Of a DNA stretch of 42,721 bases, positions 26,081-34,520 are shown piece after piece. Both the position numbers and the translations under genes were made by a program. Within the stretch, counting starts at the first letter, position 1. Each line of letters opens with the position of its first letter. Origin of the DNA: an uncultured Hyphomicrobiales bacterium (GTDB lineage: Bacteria; Pseudomonadota; Alphaproteobacteria; Rhizobiales; Beijerinckiaceae); contig CAINED010000066.1 of the NCBI GenBank assembly GCA_903847605.1, forward strand, positions 1 through 42,721. Reading direction: 5' to 3'. Under the pieces are notes generated by a model. That model was not told the origin of the DNA and searched no databases. It worked only from the letters and a program-made list of their open reading frames with translations.

Positions 26081-27457
26081 TTGGACGACGTTGCGACGAG
26101 ACCCTTCATTCCCTATGCGCCCAAGCCGCGCATAAAGCCGCTGAGCCAGCTCGACCAGCTCTACGTGCTCGCGCGCAATCCCATCGAAAGCTGGACGCAG
26201 GCGCATTTCACCCTGCCTGTTATCGCCGGGCCGTCGCTCGTCGGCAATGTCGTGGTGGTCAACCAGCCCGAATTCGTCAGGCAGTTTCTGGTCGACAATG
26301 CCGATAATTATCGCAAGGACGCCTTGCAGCAGCGCGTGCTGGCTGCGGGCACGCGCGAGGGCGCGGGCGTCGGACTGTTGTCGGCGGAAGGCGATCTGTG
26401 GAAGCGCACGCGCCGCACGCTCGCGCCATCGTTCACGCCGCGCCGGGTCGCGACTTTCGCGCCTGTGATGCGCGACCGCGCGCAGGCGCGTGTCGAGCGT
26501 TGGCTGAAACGGCGCAGGGGGGCGATCCTCGAGATCGACCGCGAGATGACCGGCGTCACCTACGACATTCTCTCCGCCACGCTTTTTTCCGATGCGCTCG
26601 CGGAAGACGCCGAAGGCTTCGAGCGCGAGTTGATGCGCCTGCTCGATGTCATCGGCCGCGTGCATCCCTTCGATGTACTTGACCTGCCGAAATGGGTGCC
26701 GCGCATCGGCCAGCAGCAGGCGCGTTCCTCGCGCAAATGGTTCGAGGCGGCGATCGGGCGTCTGGTCGAGCGACGGCTCGCGCAGGGCGGGGAAATGCCG
26801 AACGATCTTCTGACCGCATTGCTCAATGCGCGCGACCCCGAGACGGGCGCGGGCCTCGACGAGGCGGAAGTCGCGGCCAATCTCTTCACATTCATCGCGG
26901 CGGGTCACGAAACGACAGCGCGCGCTCTGGGATGGACGCTCTATCTTCTGTCGCAATCGCCGGAATGGCTCGCGCGGTGCGAAAAGGAAGCGGATGCCGC
27001 GCCTGACGATCCCGGCCAATGGCTCGAAACGATGCCGGCGATCCGGGCAGCCTTCGAAGAATCGATGCGCCTCTATCCGCCGGTACCCATGATGAGCCGC
27101 GTCGCCATCGGCGACGACCGTTTCGGCGAGACGGAGGTGGCGCGCGGCTCGATTGTCGTGGCGGCGCCCTGGCTCATTCACCGCCACCGGAGCCTGTGGG
27201 ACAATCCCGACGCCTACATGCCCGAGCGCTTCATGCCGGAGCGGCGCGAGGCCATCGACCGTTTCGCCTACCTGCCCTTCGGCGCCGGGCCGCGCGTGTG
27301 CATCGGCGCGGTCTTTGCGATGCAGGAGGCCGTGATCGTGCTCGCCAACATTCTGCGTCGCGTGCGGCTCGAACATGTCGGCGAAGCGCCCCGCCCCGTC
27401 CACCGGATTACGCTGCGCCCGGAGGGACGGCTTACGATGCGGATGCGTCCGCGCTGA
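26081..27457 (+). CDS. Cytochrome P450
   Basis: This haem monooxygenase has 458 residues. The I-helix motif is AGHETT (274-279), the K-helix ExxR is E327-R330 (in EESMRLYPP), and the haem-ligand loop is FGAGPRVCIG with the cysteine at 407. The sequence resembles the CYP4/CYP102-like class with fatty-acid-type substrates rather than camphor-type P450s. No methionine codon suits the 5' end. The TTG at 26081 is chosen because GAAGGA lies nine bases ahead; an earlier TTG at 26012 is inside the leuD terminator T run. No ferredoxin gene is nearby. The substrate is unknown. Confidence 0.92.
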   Translation: MDDVATRPFIPYAPKPRIKPLSQLDQLYVLARNPIESWTQAHFTLPVIAGPSLVGNVVVVNQPEFVRQFLVDNADNYRKDALQQRVLAAGTREGAGVGLLSAEGDLWKRTRRTLAPSFTPRRVATFAPVMRDRAQARVERWLKRRRGAILEIDREMTGVTYDILSATLFSDALAEDAEGFERELMRLLDVIGRVHPFDVLDLPKWVPRIGQQQARSSRKWFEAAIGRLVERRLAQGGEMPNDLLTALLNARDPETGAGLDEAEVAANLFTFIAAGHETTARALGWTLYLLSQSPEWLARCEKEADAAPDDPGQWLETMPAIRAAFEESMRLYPPVPMMSRVAIGDDRFGETEVARGSIVVAAPWLIHRHRSLWDNPDAYMPERFMPERREAIDRFAYLPFGAGPRVCIGAVFAMQEAVIVLANILRRVRLEHVGEAPRPVHRITLRPEGRLTMRMRPR

Positions 27458-27466
27458 CGCCTGTTC

Positions 27467-27483
27467 TTAACCATCGGTTAACC
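27467..27483 (+). promoter_or_regulatory. CtrA-like box and GANTC site before the transglycosylase gene
   Basis: TTAACCATCGGTTAACCAT (27467-27485) contains the full CtrA consensus TTAA-N7-TTAAC, as two direct copies of TTAACCAT 11 bases apart. A -10-like TAATAT follows at 27485-27490, and a CcrM-type GATTC at 27508-27512. The box is 62 bases before the start codon. Confidence 0.65.
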
Positions 27484-27528
27484 ATAATATCGCGCTGTAC
27501 CGGTACGGATTCGATGGGGAGCCTGCGC

Positions 27529-28719
27529 ATGTTCCGGAAGATTCTTGCCGCCACAGCCGCCATGTCCATGAGCGCGTTCGGCGCGTCGCAGGCGCATGCC
27601 GATTTCGCCTCCTGCCTCGCAGGCCTGAAATCCGCAGCAGCGGGACAGGGTATATCCGCCGCCACATTCGACCGCGTGATGGCCGGTGTGACGCCCGACC
27701 CGAAGGTGATGGAAGCCTTCAATTCGCAGCCGGAATTCAAGACACCGATCTGGGACTACCTCGCCTTTCTCGTCGACGAGCAGAAGGTGAACGAAGGGCG
27801 AGCGATGATGGCGCGGCACGGATCGGCGCTTGCCAGCGCCGAGCAACGCTACGGCGTCGACCGGCACACGATTGCCGCCGTCTGGGGCGTCGAGAGCGAC
27901 TACGGCAATCTGCGCGGGCGCTGGGCCCTGCCCCAGTCGCTGGGCACGCTCTCCTGCACCGCGAACCGCCGGCAGGCCTATTTCCGCGGCGAGCTGATGG
28001 CGACGCTGAAAATCGTGCAGCGCGGCGATCTCGCTCCGCAAAAGCTCACGGGCTCATGGGCGGGCGCCTTCGGGCAAACGCAGTTCATGCCTTCCACCTA
28101 CCTGCGTCTTGCCGTGGACGGCGATGGCGACGGCCGTCGCGACCTCGTCGATTCCACCGCCGACGCCTTGCACTCGACCGCCAACTTCCTGGCGAAGTCC
28201 GGCTGGCAGAGCGGCGCAGGCTGGGGCTACGAGGTGCGCGTGCCCGCGGGCTATTCCGGCCCGACGGGGCGCAACCCGAAGCAGCCGGTTTCCTCCTGGG
28301 CCGCGAAAGGCATCACGCGGATCGACGGGTCGGCTCTCACGGGCAGTGGCAACGCCGGCCTGCTGATGCCGGCGGGGCGGAACGGACCGGGCTTCCTCGT
28401 CTTCAAGAATTACGACGCCGCCTATTCCTACAATGGCGCGGACTCCTACGCGCTGGCGATCTCCCTGCTCTCTGATCGTCTGCGGGGACGGGGCGGCGTG
28501 CAGGGAAGATGGCCGACCGACGATCGCGGCATCTCGCGCGCCGAGCGGAAGGAAATCCAGGTGCTACTGCTGCGCCGCGGCTACCAGATCGGCGAGGCCG
28601 ATGGCGCGATTGGCGCGCTCACTAGGCAGGCCATCGCCGACTACCAGCGCAAGAGCGGAATGACCGCAGACGGGCGACCGGGCGGCAAGGTGCTGGATTC
28701 CCTGCGCTCCGGCAGGTAG
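27529..28719 (+). CDS. Lytic murein transglycosylase, MltB family, with peptidoglycan-binding domain
   Basis: The enzyme cleaves the MurNAc-GlcNAc bond with formation of 1,6-anhydro-muramic acid. The 396-residue precursor has a signal peptide ending near AHA. The catalytic domain (about 26-320) has the acid E122 in WGVESDYG and GAFGQTQFMPSTYL (179-192). A C-terminal PG_binding_1 domain (about 334-393) has QVLLLRRGYQIGEADGAIG. There is no lipobox, so it is a soluble periplasmic form. The start at 27529 has GGGGAG seven bases upstream; the frame extends back into the P450 gene. The upstream CtrA-like box suggests cell-cycle control. Confidence 0.93.
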   Translation: MFRKILAATAAMSMSAFGASQAHADFASCLAGLKSAAAGQGISAATFDRVMAGVTPDPKVMEAFNSQPEFKTPIWDYLAFLVDEQKVNEGRAMMARHGSALASAEQRYGVDRHTIAAVWGVESDYGNLRGRWALPQSLGTLSCTANRRQAYFRGELMATLKIVQRGDLAPQKLTGSWAGAFGQTQFMPSTYLRLAVDGDGDGRRDLVDSTADALHSTANFLAKSGWQSGAGWGYEVRVPAGYSGPTGRNPKQPVSSWAAKGITRIDGSALTGSGNAGLLMPAGRNGPGFLVFKNYDAAYSYNGADSYALAISLLSDRLRGRGGVQGRWPTDDRGISRAERKEIQVLLLRRGYQIGEADGAIGALTRQAIADYQRKSGMTADGRPGGKVLDSLRSGR

Positions 28720-28788
28720 CCGGACGTGCGCGCGCCATCACCGCGAATTGACTGGCTTTTGAAGGCGCGGCTTGCCTATTGTGACTGC

Positions 28789-29577
28789 ATGAAATTTCCG
28801 CCCGGCAAGACGAATCCGTCGAAGCGCCTGCGCCCTGCGCGGGTGCTGGCGGCTATGCTTGCCGTGGCCATTTCCGGTCCTGCCGTACAGGCGCAGGACA
28901 AGTCGCAAGACAGGTCCATCGTGCTCGAGCTCTTCTCGAGCCAGGGCTGTTCCTCCTGCCCGCCCGCCGACAAGCTTCTGGGCGAAATCGCGCGGCAGCC
29001 CCATGTGATCGCCTGGACGCTGCCCGTCGATTACTGGGACTACATCGGCTGGAAAGACACATTCGGCAAACCCGCCCATACCGACCGGCAGAAAGCCTAT
29101 GCGAAAGTGCGCGGCGACGGGCAGGTCTATACGCCGCAGATCATCGTCAACGGCGTCGCCCACGTGGTCGGCAGCGACATCGGCGCGATACGCGCGGCAG
29201 GCGAGCGCTATTACGGCAAACAGGGCGCGCTCAGCGTGCCGCTGAAAGTGACCGAGAAGAATGGTGCGCTCGAAGTCGAGGTCGGCGCTGCGCCCGATGG
29301 TACGCCCAAACAGGCGAACCTGATGATCGTGCGCGTGACACGAAACGCTACCGTCACGGTCGGCCGTGGCGAAAATTCCGGGCGCACGCTCGAATACACG
29401 AACGTCGGCCGCTCCGCCGCACGCGTCGGCGAGTGGAAGGGCGAGGCACAACGCTTCACCATCGCGCCCGAAGTCGCCGCCAACCCCGAAGCGAACGGCT
29501 GGATTGTGTTGCTGCAGGCTGGCGATGCGAAAGCGCCGGGCCCCATTCTCGGCGCCGTGAAGGCGCCGAATATCTGA
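28789..29577 (+). CDS. DUF1223 family protein with thioredoxin-like fold
   Basis: The precursor has 262 residues and an N-terminal signal segment (VLAAMLAVAISGPAVQAQ). The thioredoxin-like domain has the redox-type motif CSSC at C54 and C57 (LFSSQGCSSCPPADKLL), then WTLPVDYWDYIGWKDTFG and the cis-proline region VYTPQIIVNG. The C-terminal third is a beta-rich domain. It is periplasmic. DUF1223 proteins look like disulfide oxidoreductases but no role is established. The ATG at 28789 is used because the signal peptide follows it. Confidence 0.9.
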   Translation: MKFPPGKTNPSKRLRPARVLAAMLAVAISGPAVQAQDKSQDRSIVLELFSSQGCSSCPPADKLLGEIARQPHVIAWTLPVDYWDYIGWKDTFGKPAHTDRQKAYAKVRGDGQVYTPQIIVNGVAHVVGSDIGAIRAAGERYYGKQGALSVPLKVTEKNGALEVEVGAAPDGTPKQANLMIVRVTRNATVTVGRGENSGRTLEYTNVGRSAARVGEWKGEAQRFTIAPEVAANPEANGWIVLLQAGDAKAPGPILGAVKAPNI

Positions 29578-29605
29578 CGTTTATTGATCTGCCTTGCCAA
29601 AACAA

Positions 29606-29640
29606 AAATCCCGCCGGCTTTCACCGGCGGGATTTGTTTT
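29606..29640. terminator. Shared terminator between convergent genes
   Basis: aaatcccgccgg (29606-29617) pairs with ccggcgggattt (29624-29635) around ctttca. The stem is followed by gtttt on the plus strand, and the minus strand reads the same hairpin followed by a TTTTTG run (complement of 29602-29608). It can stop both DUF1223 and iorB transcripts. Confidence 0.85.
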
Positions 29641-29653
29641 AGGTCGCCACGCG

Positions 29654-31852
29654 TCAGGCGAGCGAACCCTTCACGCGATCGGGCGTGAACGGCGCGTTGC
29701 GCAAGCGGCGTCCCGTCAATGCGTGGAAGGCGTTGGCGACGGCGGGAATCGTGCCGGCAATCGACAGTTCGCCCACCGGCAGCGGAATGTCTCCGCTGCG
29801 GATGACTTCGACGTGGATTTGCGGCGTCTCCGACAATTTCAGGATCTGGTAGTCGTTGAAATTGTGCTGGTCGACAGCGCCGTTCGTGAGCGTGACGCGC
29901 TCCTTCAGCGCGCTGCCCAGCGCGAAGATCAGCGACCCCTCGATCTGGGCCACGAGATTCTTCGGTTGCACGGGCAGGCCGACATCCGCCGCACACCACA
30001 GATTATGGCACTTGATGACGCCGGTTGCGCGGTCGAGCGAAATTTCGGCCACAGTGCCTGTCATCGAAAATCCGATCGGCGGCAGGCCGAGCTTGCCGAA
30101 GGCGATGCCGAGCGCCGTGCCTTCGCGCTTGCGGCCGAACTCGGCCATCTGCGCGACGCGCTCGATCACGCGTTTGGCGCGCGGATCCTTCAACAGCGCG
30201 ATGCGATATTCGACGGGATTCTTGCCCGCCTGCTGGGCCAGTTCGTCGATCATCGCCTCGATGGCAAAATTGTTGTGACCCGCGCCGATGCCGCGCCATG
30301 CGGCCGTGCGCGCGCCACGTTCTTCGTAGATGTGTTCGCTGACGGCCGCAGGGATGTTGTAGAAGCCCACATCCGCGCCGGCCATGACGATATGGTCGAA
30401 GCCCTTTTGCGCCTGCCACCTGCCGTCGCCGTAGAGGTAGGGAACGACGGTGTCGGATGCGATCAGGTGACGCCATGCGATGATGTTGCCGTCGGCATCG
30501 AGCCCCGCGTCGATCTTCTGCGCCGTCATCGGACGCATTCGCGCATTGGCGAGATCGTCCTCGCGGCTCTGGATCATCTTCACCGGCTTGCCCGCGGCCT
30601 TCGACAGCATCACGGCGTCGACGACATATTCGACGAAGGCGCGACGCCCGTAGCCGCCGCCCATCTGCATCTGGTGCAAGGTAACCTTGCCCGGCTCGAC
30701 GCCCGCGACTTTCGCCGCCTGGTCGCGCGCCATGGTGGCCCACTGCGTACCCGTCCAGATTTCGACGCCATCCGGCTTCACCCAGGCGAGGCAGTTATGG
30801 GGCTCCATCTGTGCGTGATAGACGTAGTCCGTTGCATATTCGCCCGTGACGATTTTGGCCGCCTTGGCAAGACCTTCCATCGCGCCTTCAGGCTTGGAGT
30901 TCGGCGGCATGACGCCCTTCACGTCCTTGCCGCGCAACTTCTCCTGCGCAACCCGCTGGGCAGCATCCGAATTCGTCTTCGATCCCGGCGATTCGCGCCA
31001 TTGCGCCTTCAGCGCGCGGCGCGCGTTGAACACGTTGACGATGGAATCGCCTGCGATGCCGACGCCATGGTCGAATTTGAAAACGCCCGAAATACCCGGC
31101 ATCTTCTTCAACTCGTCCTCGTTGAAGGACACCGGCCCCGATGCGCGCACAGGAGCGCGCGCCAGCGTGCCATAGACCATGCCCGGCGCTGTGGCGTCGA
31201 TGGCATATTGCGCAGCGCCCGTGGACTTTTCGACGATGTCGATGCGCTGCACGTCCTTACCGATCAGACGGAAGGAAGCGACCGGCTTCAACTGATCCGG
31301 CTTGATTTCAGGGAGTTTCTCCGGCGCTTTCGCGGAAGCCGCGATCTCGCCGTAGGAGAGCCGCCGGTTTGACGCCTTGTGAACGACGACGCCGGGTTCG
31401 GTCGTCAACTCGCCAGCTCCGACATTCCAGCGTGCAGCCGCTGCATCAATGAGAACCTGACGCGCCTGTGCGCCGGCGATGCGCGCGGGCATCCAGTAGC
31501 CGCGCAGAGTAAGGCTCGCGACGACCATCTGCGTGCGCAGGATCGGATGATTATAAACATCCGCCACCGGAGCGCTGACGACCTTCACCTTCGACCAGTC
31601 GGCGTCGAGTTCCTCGGCAATGATGAGCGGCAGCGACGTGTTGACGCCCTGCCCCATTTCCAGCGCGGGGGAGACGATGGTGACCGTGCCATCCGCGGCG
31701 ATGCGCACATAGGCGTTGATCGTGTTTGCTGCGGCTTGCGCGCTCGACTTCGTCGAAGCATCGAGGCCGAAGGCAAAAGCAAAGGAGAGGCCGGCGGATC
31801 CGGCGATGAAGCCGCGGCGGCTGACATTCGTGTCGATCGTAACGTGCGCCAT
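29654..31852 (-). CDS. Xanthine dehydrogenase-family molybdopterin-binding subunit (IorB-like)
   Basis: This large catalytic subunit of a molybdenum hydroxylase has 732 residues. The single-chain layout with two aldehyde-oxidase-like domains matches IorB, the beta subunit of isoquinoline 1-oxidoreductase. It opens with a twin-arginine signal (VSRRGFIAGSAGLSFAFAFG), so the folded enzyme should be exported to the periplasm. PALEMGQGVNTSLPLIIAEE and QMGGGYGRRAFVEYV are typical cofactor-site segments, and LEMGQG occurs near the active site. It follows the iron-sulfur subunit by three bases. No cytochrome subunit and no XdhC-type maturation gene are in view. The substrate is unknown. Confidence 0.9.
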   Translation of the reverse strand: MAHVTIDTNVSRRGFIAGSAGLSFAFAFGLDASTKSSAQAAANTINAYVRIAADGTVTIVSPALEMGQGVNTSLPLIIAEELDADWSKVKVVSAPVADVYNHPILRTQMVVASLTLRGYWMPARIAGAQARQVLIDAAAARWNVGAGELTTEPGVVVHKASNRRLSYGEIAASAKAPEKLPEIKPDQLKPVASFRLIGKDVQRIDIVEKSTGAAQYAIDATAPGMVYGTLARAPVRASGPVSFNEDELKKMPGISGVFKFDHGVGIAGDSIVNVFNARRALKAQWRESPGSKTNSDAAQRVAQEKLRGKDVKGVMPPNSKPEGAMEGLAKAAKIVTGEYATDYVYHAQMEPHNCLAWVKPDGVEIWTGTQWATMARDQAAKVAGVEPGKVTLHQMQMGGGYGRRAFVEYVVDAVMLSKAAGKPVKMIQSREDDLANARMRPMTAQKIDAGLDADGNIIAWRHLIASDTVVPYLYGDGRWQAQKGFDHIVMAGADVGFYNIPAAVSEHIYEERGARTAAWRGIGAGHNNFAIEAMIDELAQQAGKNPVEYRIALLKDPRAKRVIERVAQMAEFGRKREGTALGIAFGKLGLPPIGFSMTGTVAEISLDRATGVIKCHNLWCAADVGLPVQPKNLVAQIEGSLIFALGSALKERVTLTNGAVDQHNFNDYQILKLSETPQIHVEVIRSGDIPLPVGELSIAGTIPAVANAFHALTGRRLRNAPFTPDRVKGSLA

Positions 31853-31855
31853 GGT

Positions 31856-32314
31856 TCAGCCCTCCCGCGAAGCGCGTTCGATCGCGCGCACGATGCGCGG
31901 ATAGCTGCCGCAGCGGCACAGATTGCCGTCCATGTGTTCGACGATCTGTTCGCGGTTCGGCTTGGGCGTCCTGGCCAGGAGCTCGGCGGCCTTCATGATC
32001 TGGCCGGACTGGCAGTAGCCGCATTGCGCCGTCTCTTCGGCGATCCACGCCTTCTGCAGCGCATGCAGCCCGTTAGCGCCCAGCCCTTCGATGGTCGTCA
32101 CCTTCTTGCCGGCGGCGCTCGCCGCGGATGTCTGGCAGGAGCGCACGGCGACGCCATCCACATGCACGGTGCAGGCGCCGCAGAGGCCGGCGCCGCAGCC
32201 GTATTTCGTGCCCGTGAGGCCGAGTTGCTCGCGAACGGCCCAGAGCAGCGGGGTGTCGGACTCGCCCGTCACCTTTACTGCCCGGCCATTGACCGTCAGA
32301 TCGTAAGTCGCCAT
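31856..32314 (-). CDS. 2Fe-2S subunit of the molybdenum hydroxylase (IorA-like)
   Basis: This electron-transfer subunit has 152 residues and two 2Fe-2S clusters. The plant-type cluster is held by C40, C45, C48 and C60 ([16 protein letters not shown]). The second cluster is held by C98, C101, C133 and C135 ([14 protein letters not shown]). It has no signal peptide and would be carried out by the Tat signal of its partner. ATG 32314 has GGAGGG eight bases upstream. It is the first gene of the two-gene operon. Confidence 0.93.
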   Translation of the reverse strand: MATYDLTVNGRAVKVTGESDTPLLWAVREQLGLTGTKYGCGAGLCGACTVHVDGVAVRSCQTSAASAAGKKVTTIEGLGANGLHALQKAWIAEETAQCGYCQSGQIMKAAELLARTPKPNREQIVEHMDGNLCRCGSYPRIVRAIERASREG

Positions 32315-32521
32315 TTCGATTTCCCTCCACCGGCGCATATCTGGCGCGCCTGACCCTCTCGACAAGTCCGGAGCCCCCCGCTCCCTCTCGTCCCGGCATA
32401 TCAGCCTTTCAAAAGGCTAATTCATGCTGGTATGAGTGTCCAGCGAGCGACGCCTCCGCAATTTTGCGGTGCGGGGCTGCGCCGGTATCATGCGCCTCTG
32501 ATTCGGGACATCTGAAACGCC
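32315..32521. promoter_or_regulatory. Divergent promoter region iorA / IalB-like gene
   Basis: No gene is seen. It holds an inverted repeat agccttt-ca-aaaggct (32403-32418) and a smaller one ccgca-attt-tgcgg (32456-32469), both possible operator sites. No convincing -35/-10 pair could be fixed. Confidence 0.4.
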
Positions 32522-33067
32522 ATGATGAAATCTGTCTGCTGCGCCGCTGCGGCGCTGGCGCTTTTTGCCATCTCCCCCTCCGAAACCGCCTTCGCGCAGG
32601 CGAAGAAGAAGGCTGCCGAACCGGCTGCCACAGGTCCGAAGAAAGTATCTTCGCACGGCAAATGGGACGTCTATGTGCAGGCCGGAAAATCGCGCCTGTG
32701 TTACGCCTTCACCAAGGCGCAAAGGCGTTCGCCCGCTAACCTCAAGGATGTCGACGGTTTCATCTTCATTTCGACGCGTCCGGCGCAGAACGTGCGCAAT
32801 GAAGTGGCCGTGAAAATGGGCGTCGACCTCAAGCCCGATGCAAAACCGACGGTGACCATCGGCTCAAGCAAGTTCTCGATGGTCGCGAACGGCACCGATC
32901 TCTTCGTCGAAAACGCCGCCGAGGAACGCCCTTTCGTCGCCGCCATGCGCAAGGGGTCGGAAGTTGTCGTGCGCGCCGTCTCCCGGCGCGGCAACGACAT
33001 CACCGACAATTATTCGCTCGCAGGCATCGGCGCGGCGCTCGACGCCTTGCAGAAGGAATGCAAGTAG
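32522..33067 (+). CDS. Invasion-associated locus B (IalB) family protein
   Basis: The 181-residue precursor has a signal peptide ending at ETAFAQ. The mature part shows the IalB pattern: HGKWDVYVQAGKSRLCYAFT near the start, then FIFISTRPAQNVRNEVAVKM, and a C-terminal cysteine (LQKECK) that can pair with the one in SRLCYA. IalB of Bartonella is needed for red-cell invasion, but the family is common in free-living Hyphomicrobiales, where its role is unclear. There are two adjacent ATG codons; the first is used. Confidence 0.78.
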   Translation: MMKSVCCAAAALALFAISPSETAFAQAKKKAAEPAATGPKKVSSHGKWDVYVQAGKSRLCYAFTKAQRRSPANLKDVDGFIFISTRPAQNVRNEVAVKMGVDLKPDAKPTVTIGSSKFSMVANGTDLFVENAAEERPFVAAMRKGSEVVVRAVSRRGNDITDNYSLAGIGAALDALQKECK

Positions 33068-33079
33068 CGCTGCGGCACT

Positions 33080-33925
33080 TTACGGCGCAATCTCGAATTG
33101 CAGCGCCGACAGGAGCTGACTGCCGATCCTGACGTCGACGCGATATTGGCCGCTCGGCCAGTCGCGCGGCAAGTCCACGTCGAATGTCAGGCGCGTGTTT
33201 TCGAGCGGCCAGTTCTCGATGGTGTTGCTGCCGACGGCAATGTTGCTGCCGGCCGAGGTTTTCAGCGCCGTCAAACTCCACGTCACGTTCGCGCCATCGG
33301 TGTTCGATCCGGTCGTGTCGAGCAGGAAGTTGAGATTGCGCAGGTTCGGCTTCGGATTGGGAACGAGGAGCATTTCCTTGCCGTCGTCGGAAACGCGGAC
33401 GATTTTTATGTCGCCATTCGCCTTGATGGGGGTGTTCCGCGGCGCGGTCGGCCGCACGCGATAGGGCAGACTGGCGATGAGCCGCTCGTTCACGCCGAGC
33501 CGAACTTCGTAAAAGCCAACCGGCCAGTTGCGAGGCAGCCGCAGTTCGACGGGCAGACGGCCATCGGGAAGTATCTTGTCGGAACTGCTGAAGATGACCT
33601 GCTCCAACCCGCCAGCGCTGCGCACGCTCACAATGGCTACGTCGATCTGCGTGCCCGCCACCGACTTGTCGAAATCGACGACGAAGAGGAGCCGTTGCTG
33701 TGTTTCGACGAATTCCGCGCCGGGAAGCGGCGTGCCCAAGACTCCGCGCGGGGTATCGGGAAACAGTTTCAGAGCCTTGGGGCGCAAAGGCGATGACGGC
33801 GTCTCGGTCTGCGCAAGCGCCGAAGGCGAAGCAACGGCGAGAACAGCGGCCGACACGCTCCCCATGAGCGCGCGGCGTGAAATCATTGGTGCGGGTCGAT
33901 GTTTTTCGGACACCGTCTTCTCCAT
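33080..33925 (-). CDS. Secreted beta-rich protein, unknown function
   Basis: The 281-residue precursor has a Tat-like leader (ISRRALMGSVSAAVLAVASP, then SALAQ). The mature part appears to be two similar beta-sandwich units. Both end alike: LPRNWPVGFYEVRLGVNERL and LPRDWPSGQYRVDVRIGSQL, which points to an internal duplication. I do not know the family. The start is uncertain (ATG 33925, or 33886 next to the Arg pair). It lies 65 bases upstream of, and converges on, the IalB-like gene's end. Confidence 0.65.
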   Translation of the reverse strand: MEKTVSEKHRPAPMISRRALMGSVSAAVLAVASPSALAQTETPSSPLRPKALKLFPDTPRGVLGTPLPGAEFVETQQRLLFVVDFDKSVAGTQIDVAIVSVRSAGGLEQVIFSSSDKILPDGRLPVELRLPRNWPVGFYEVRLGVNERLIASLPYRVRPTAPRNTPIKANGDIKIVRVSDDGKEMLLVPNPKPNLRNLNFLLDTTGSNTDGANVTWSLTALKTSAGSNIAVGSNTIENWPLENTRLTFDVDLPRDWPSGQYRVDVRIGSQLLSALQFEIAP

Positions 33926-33990
33926 CTCGAACAAGGCGGCAAACTATCCGCAGGCCGCGATTTGTCCAGCTTTGAGCTGTTGACCGGATT

Positions 33991-34446
33991 TCACCGCTTC
34001 AGGAATTTGGCGAAAGCCGCCAGCGTGGTTTCGGACACGTGGTGCTCCAGTCCTTCGGCGTCCGCCTCGGCGGCCTCGCGGGGCACGCCGATGGCGATGA
34101 GAACATCGACGACAAGGCGGTGACGCACCCGCACGCGGCCAGCGAGATCGTGCCCCGCCTCGGTGAGGAAAACACCGCGATAAGGCCGTGATGTGGCAAG
34201 GCCCTCGCGCTTCAGCCGCGAAATGGATTTGATCGCCGTGGCATGTGACACGCCGAGCCGGCGCGCGACATCGGTCGGCCGCGCCTCGCCATCCGCCGAA
34301 AGCAGATCGGCGATCAGTTCGACATAGTCTTCCATCAGCGCCGTCGACTGGGCGGTGCGCGTCTTGCCGAAGCGGCGCGCCTGCGTGGTTTCCGCCGGCA
34401 AAACAGTGGGCGGCGCAGCGCCGGAATTGCTGGCTTTGGCTGCCAT
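33991..34446 (-). CDS. mntR: Manganese-responsive regulator, MntR/DtxR family
   Basis: The 151-residue protein represses manganese uptake when Mn2+ is bound. A winged helix (about residues 38-95: RPTDVARRLGVSHATAIKSI is the HTH) is followed by the dimer and metal domain. Likely metal ligands are E39/D40 and E43 in MEDYVELI, H109 in RVRHRLV, and E131/E134/H135 in AEGLEHHVSE, as in MntR. There is no SH3 domain, unlike DtxR. ATG 34446 has GGAGG ahead. No mntH or sitABCD is in the window, so its targets lie elsewhere. Confidence 0.88.
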   Translation of the reverse strand: MAAKASNSGAAPPTVLPAETTQARRFGKTRTAQSTALMEDYVELIADLLSADGEARPTDVARRLGVSHATAIKSISRLKREGLATSRPYRGVFLTEAGHDLAGRVRVRHRLVVDVLIAIGVPREAAEADAEGLEHHVSETTLAAFAKFLKR

Positions 34447-34520
34447 CGATACCTCCAGCATCGAGCAAGACGGGGAATCGCCCGGCAGGTCAAGACAGCG
34501 CTGGCGTCATTGGAACAGTT

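Noticed and set aside
26054..27403. 449-codon frame antisense to the P450
   Set aside because: Shadow; the P450 has all haem and I-helix motifs.
27019..28719. Longer version of the transglycosylase starting inside the P450 gene
   Set aside because: The signal peptide and GGGGAG site place the start at 27529.
29594..31372. 592-codon open frame on the plus strand over the iorB-like gene
   Set aside because: Antisense shadow; the minus-strand protein is a full-length recognised enzyme.
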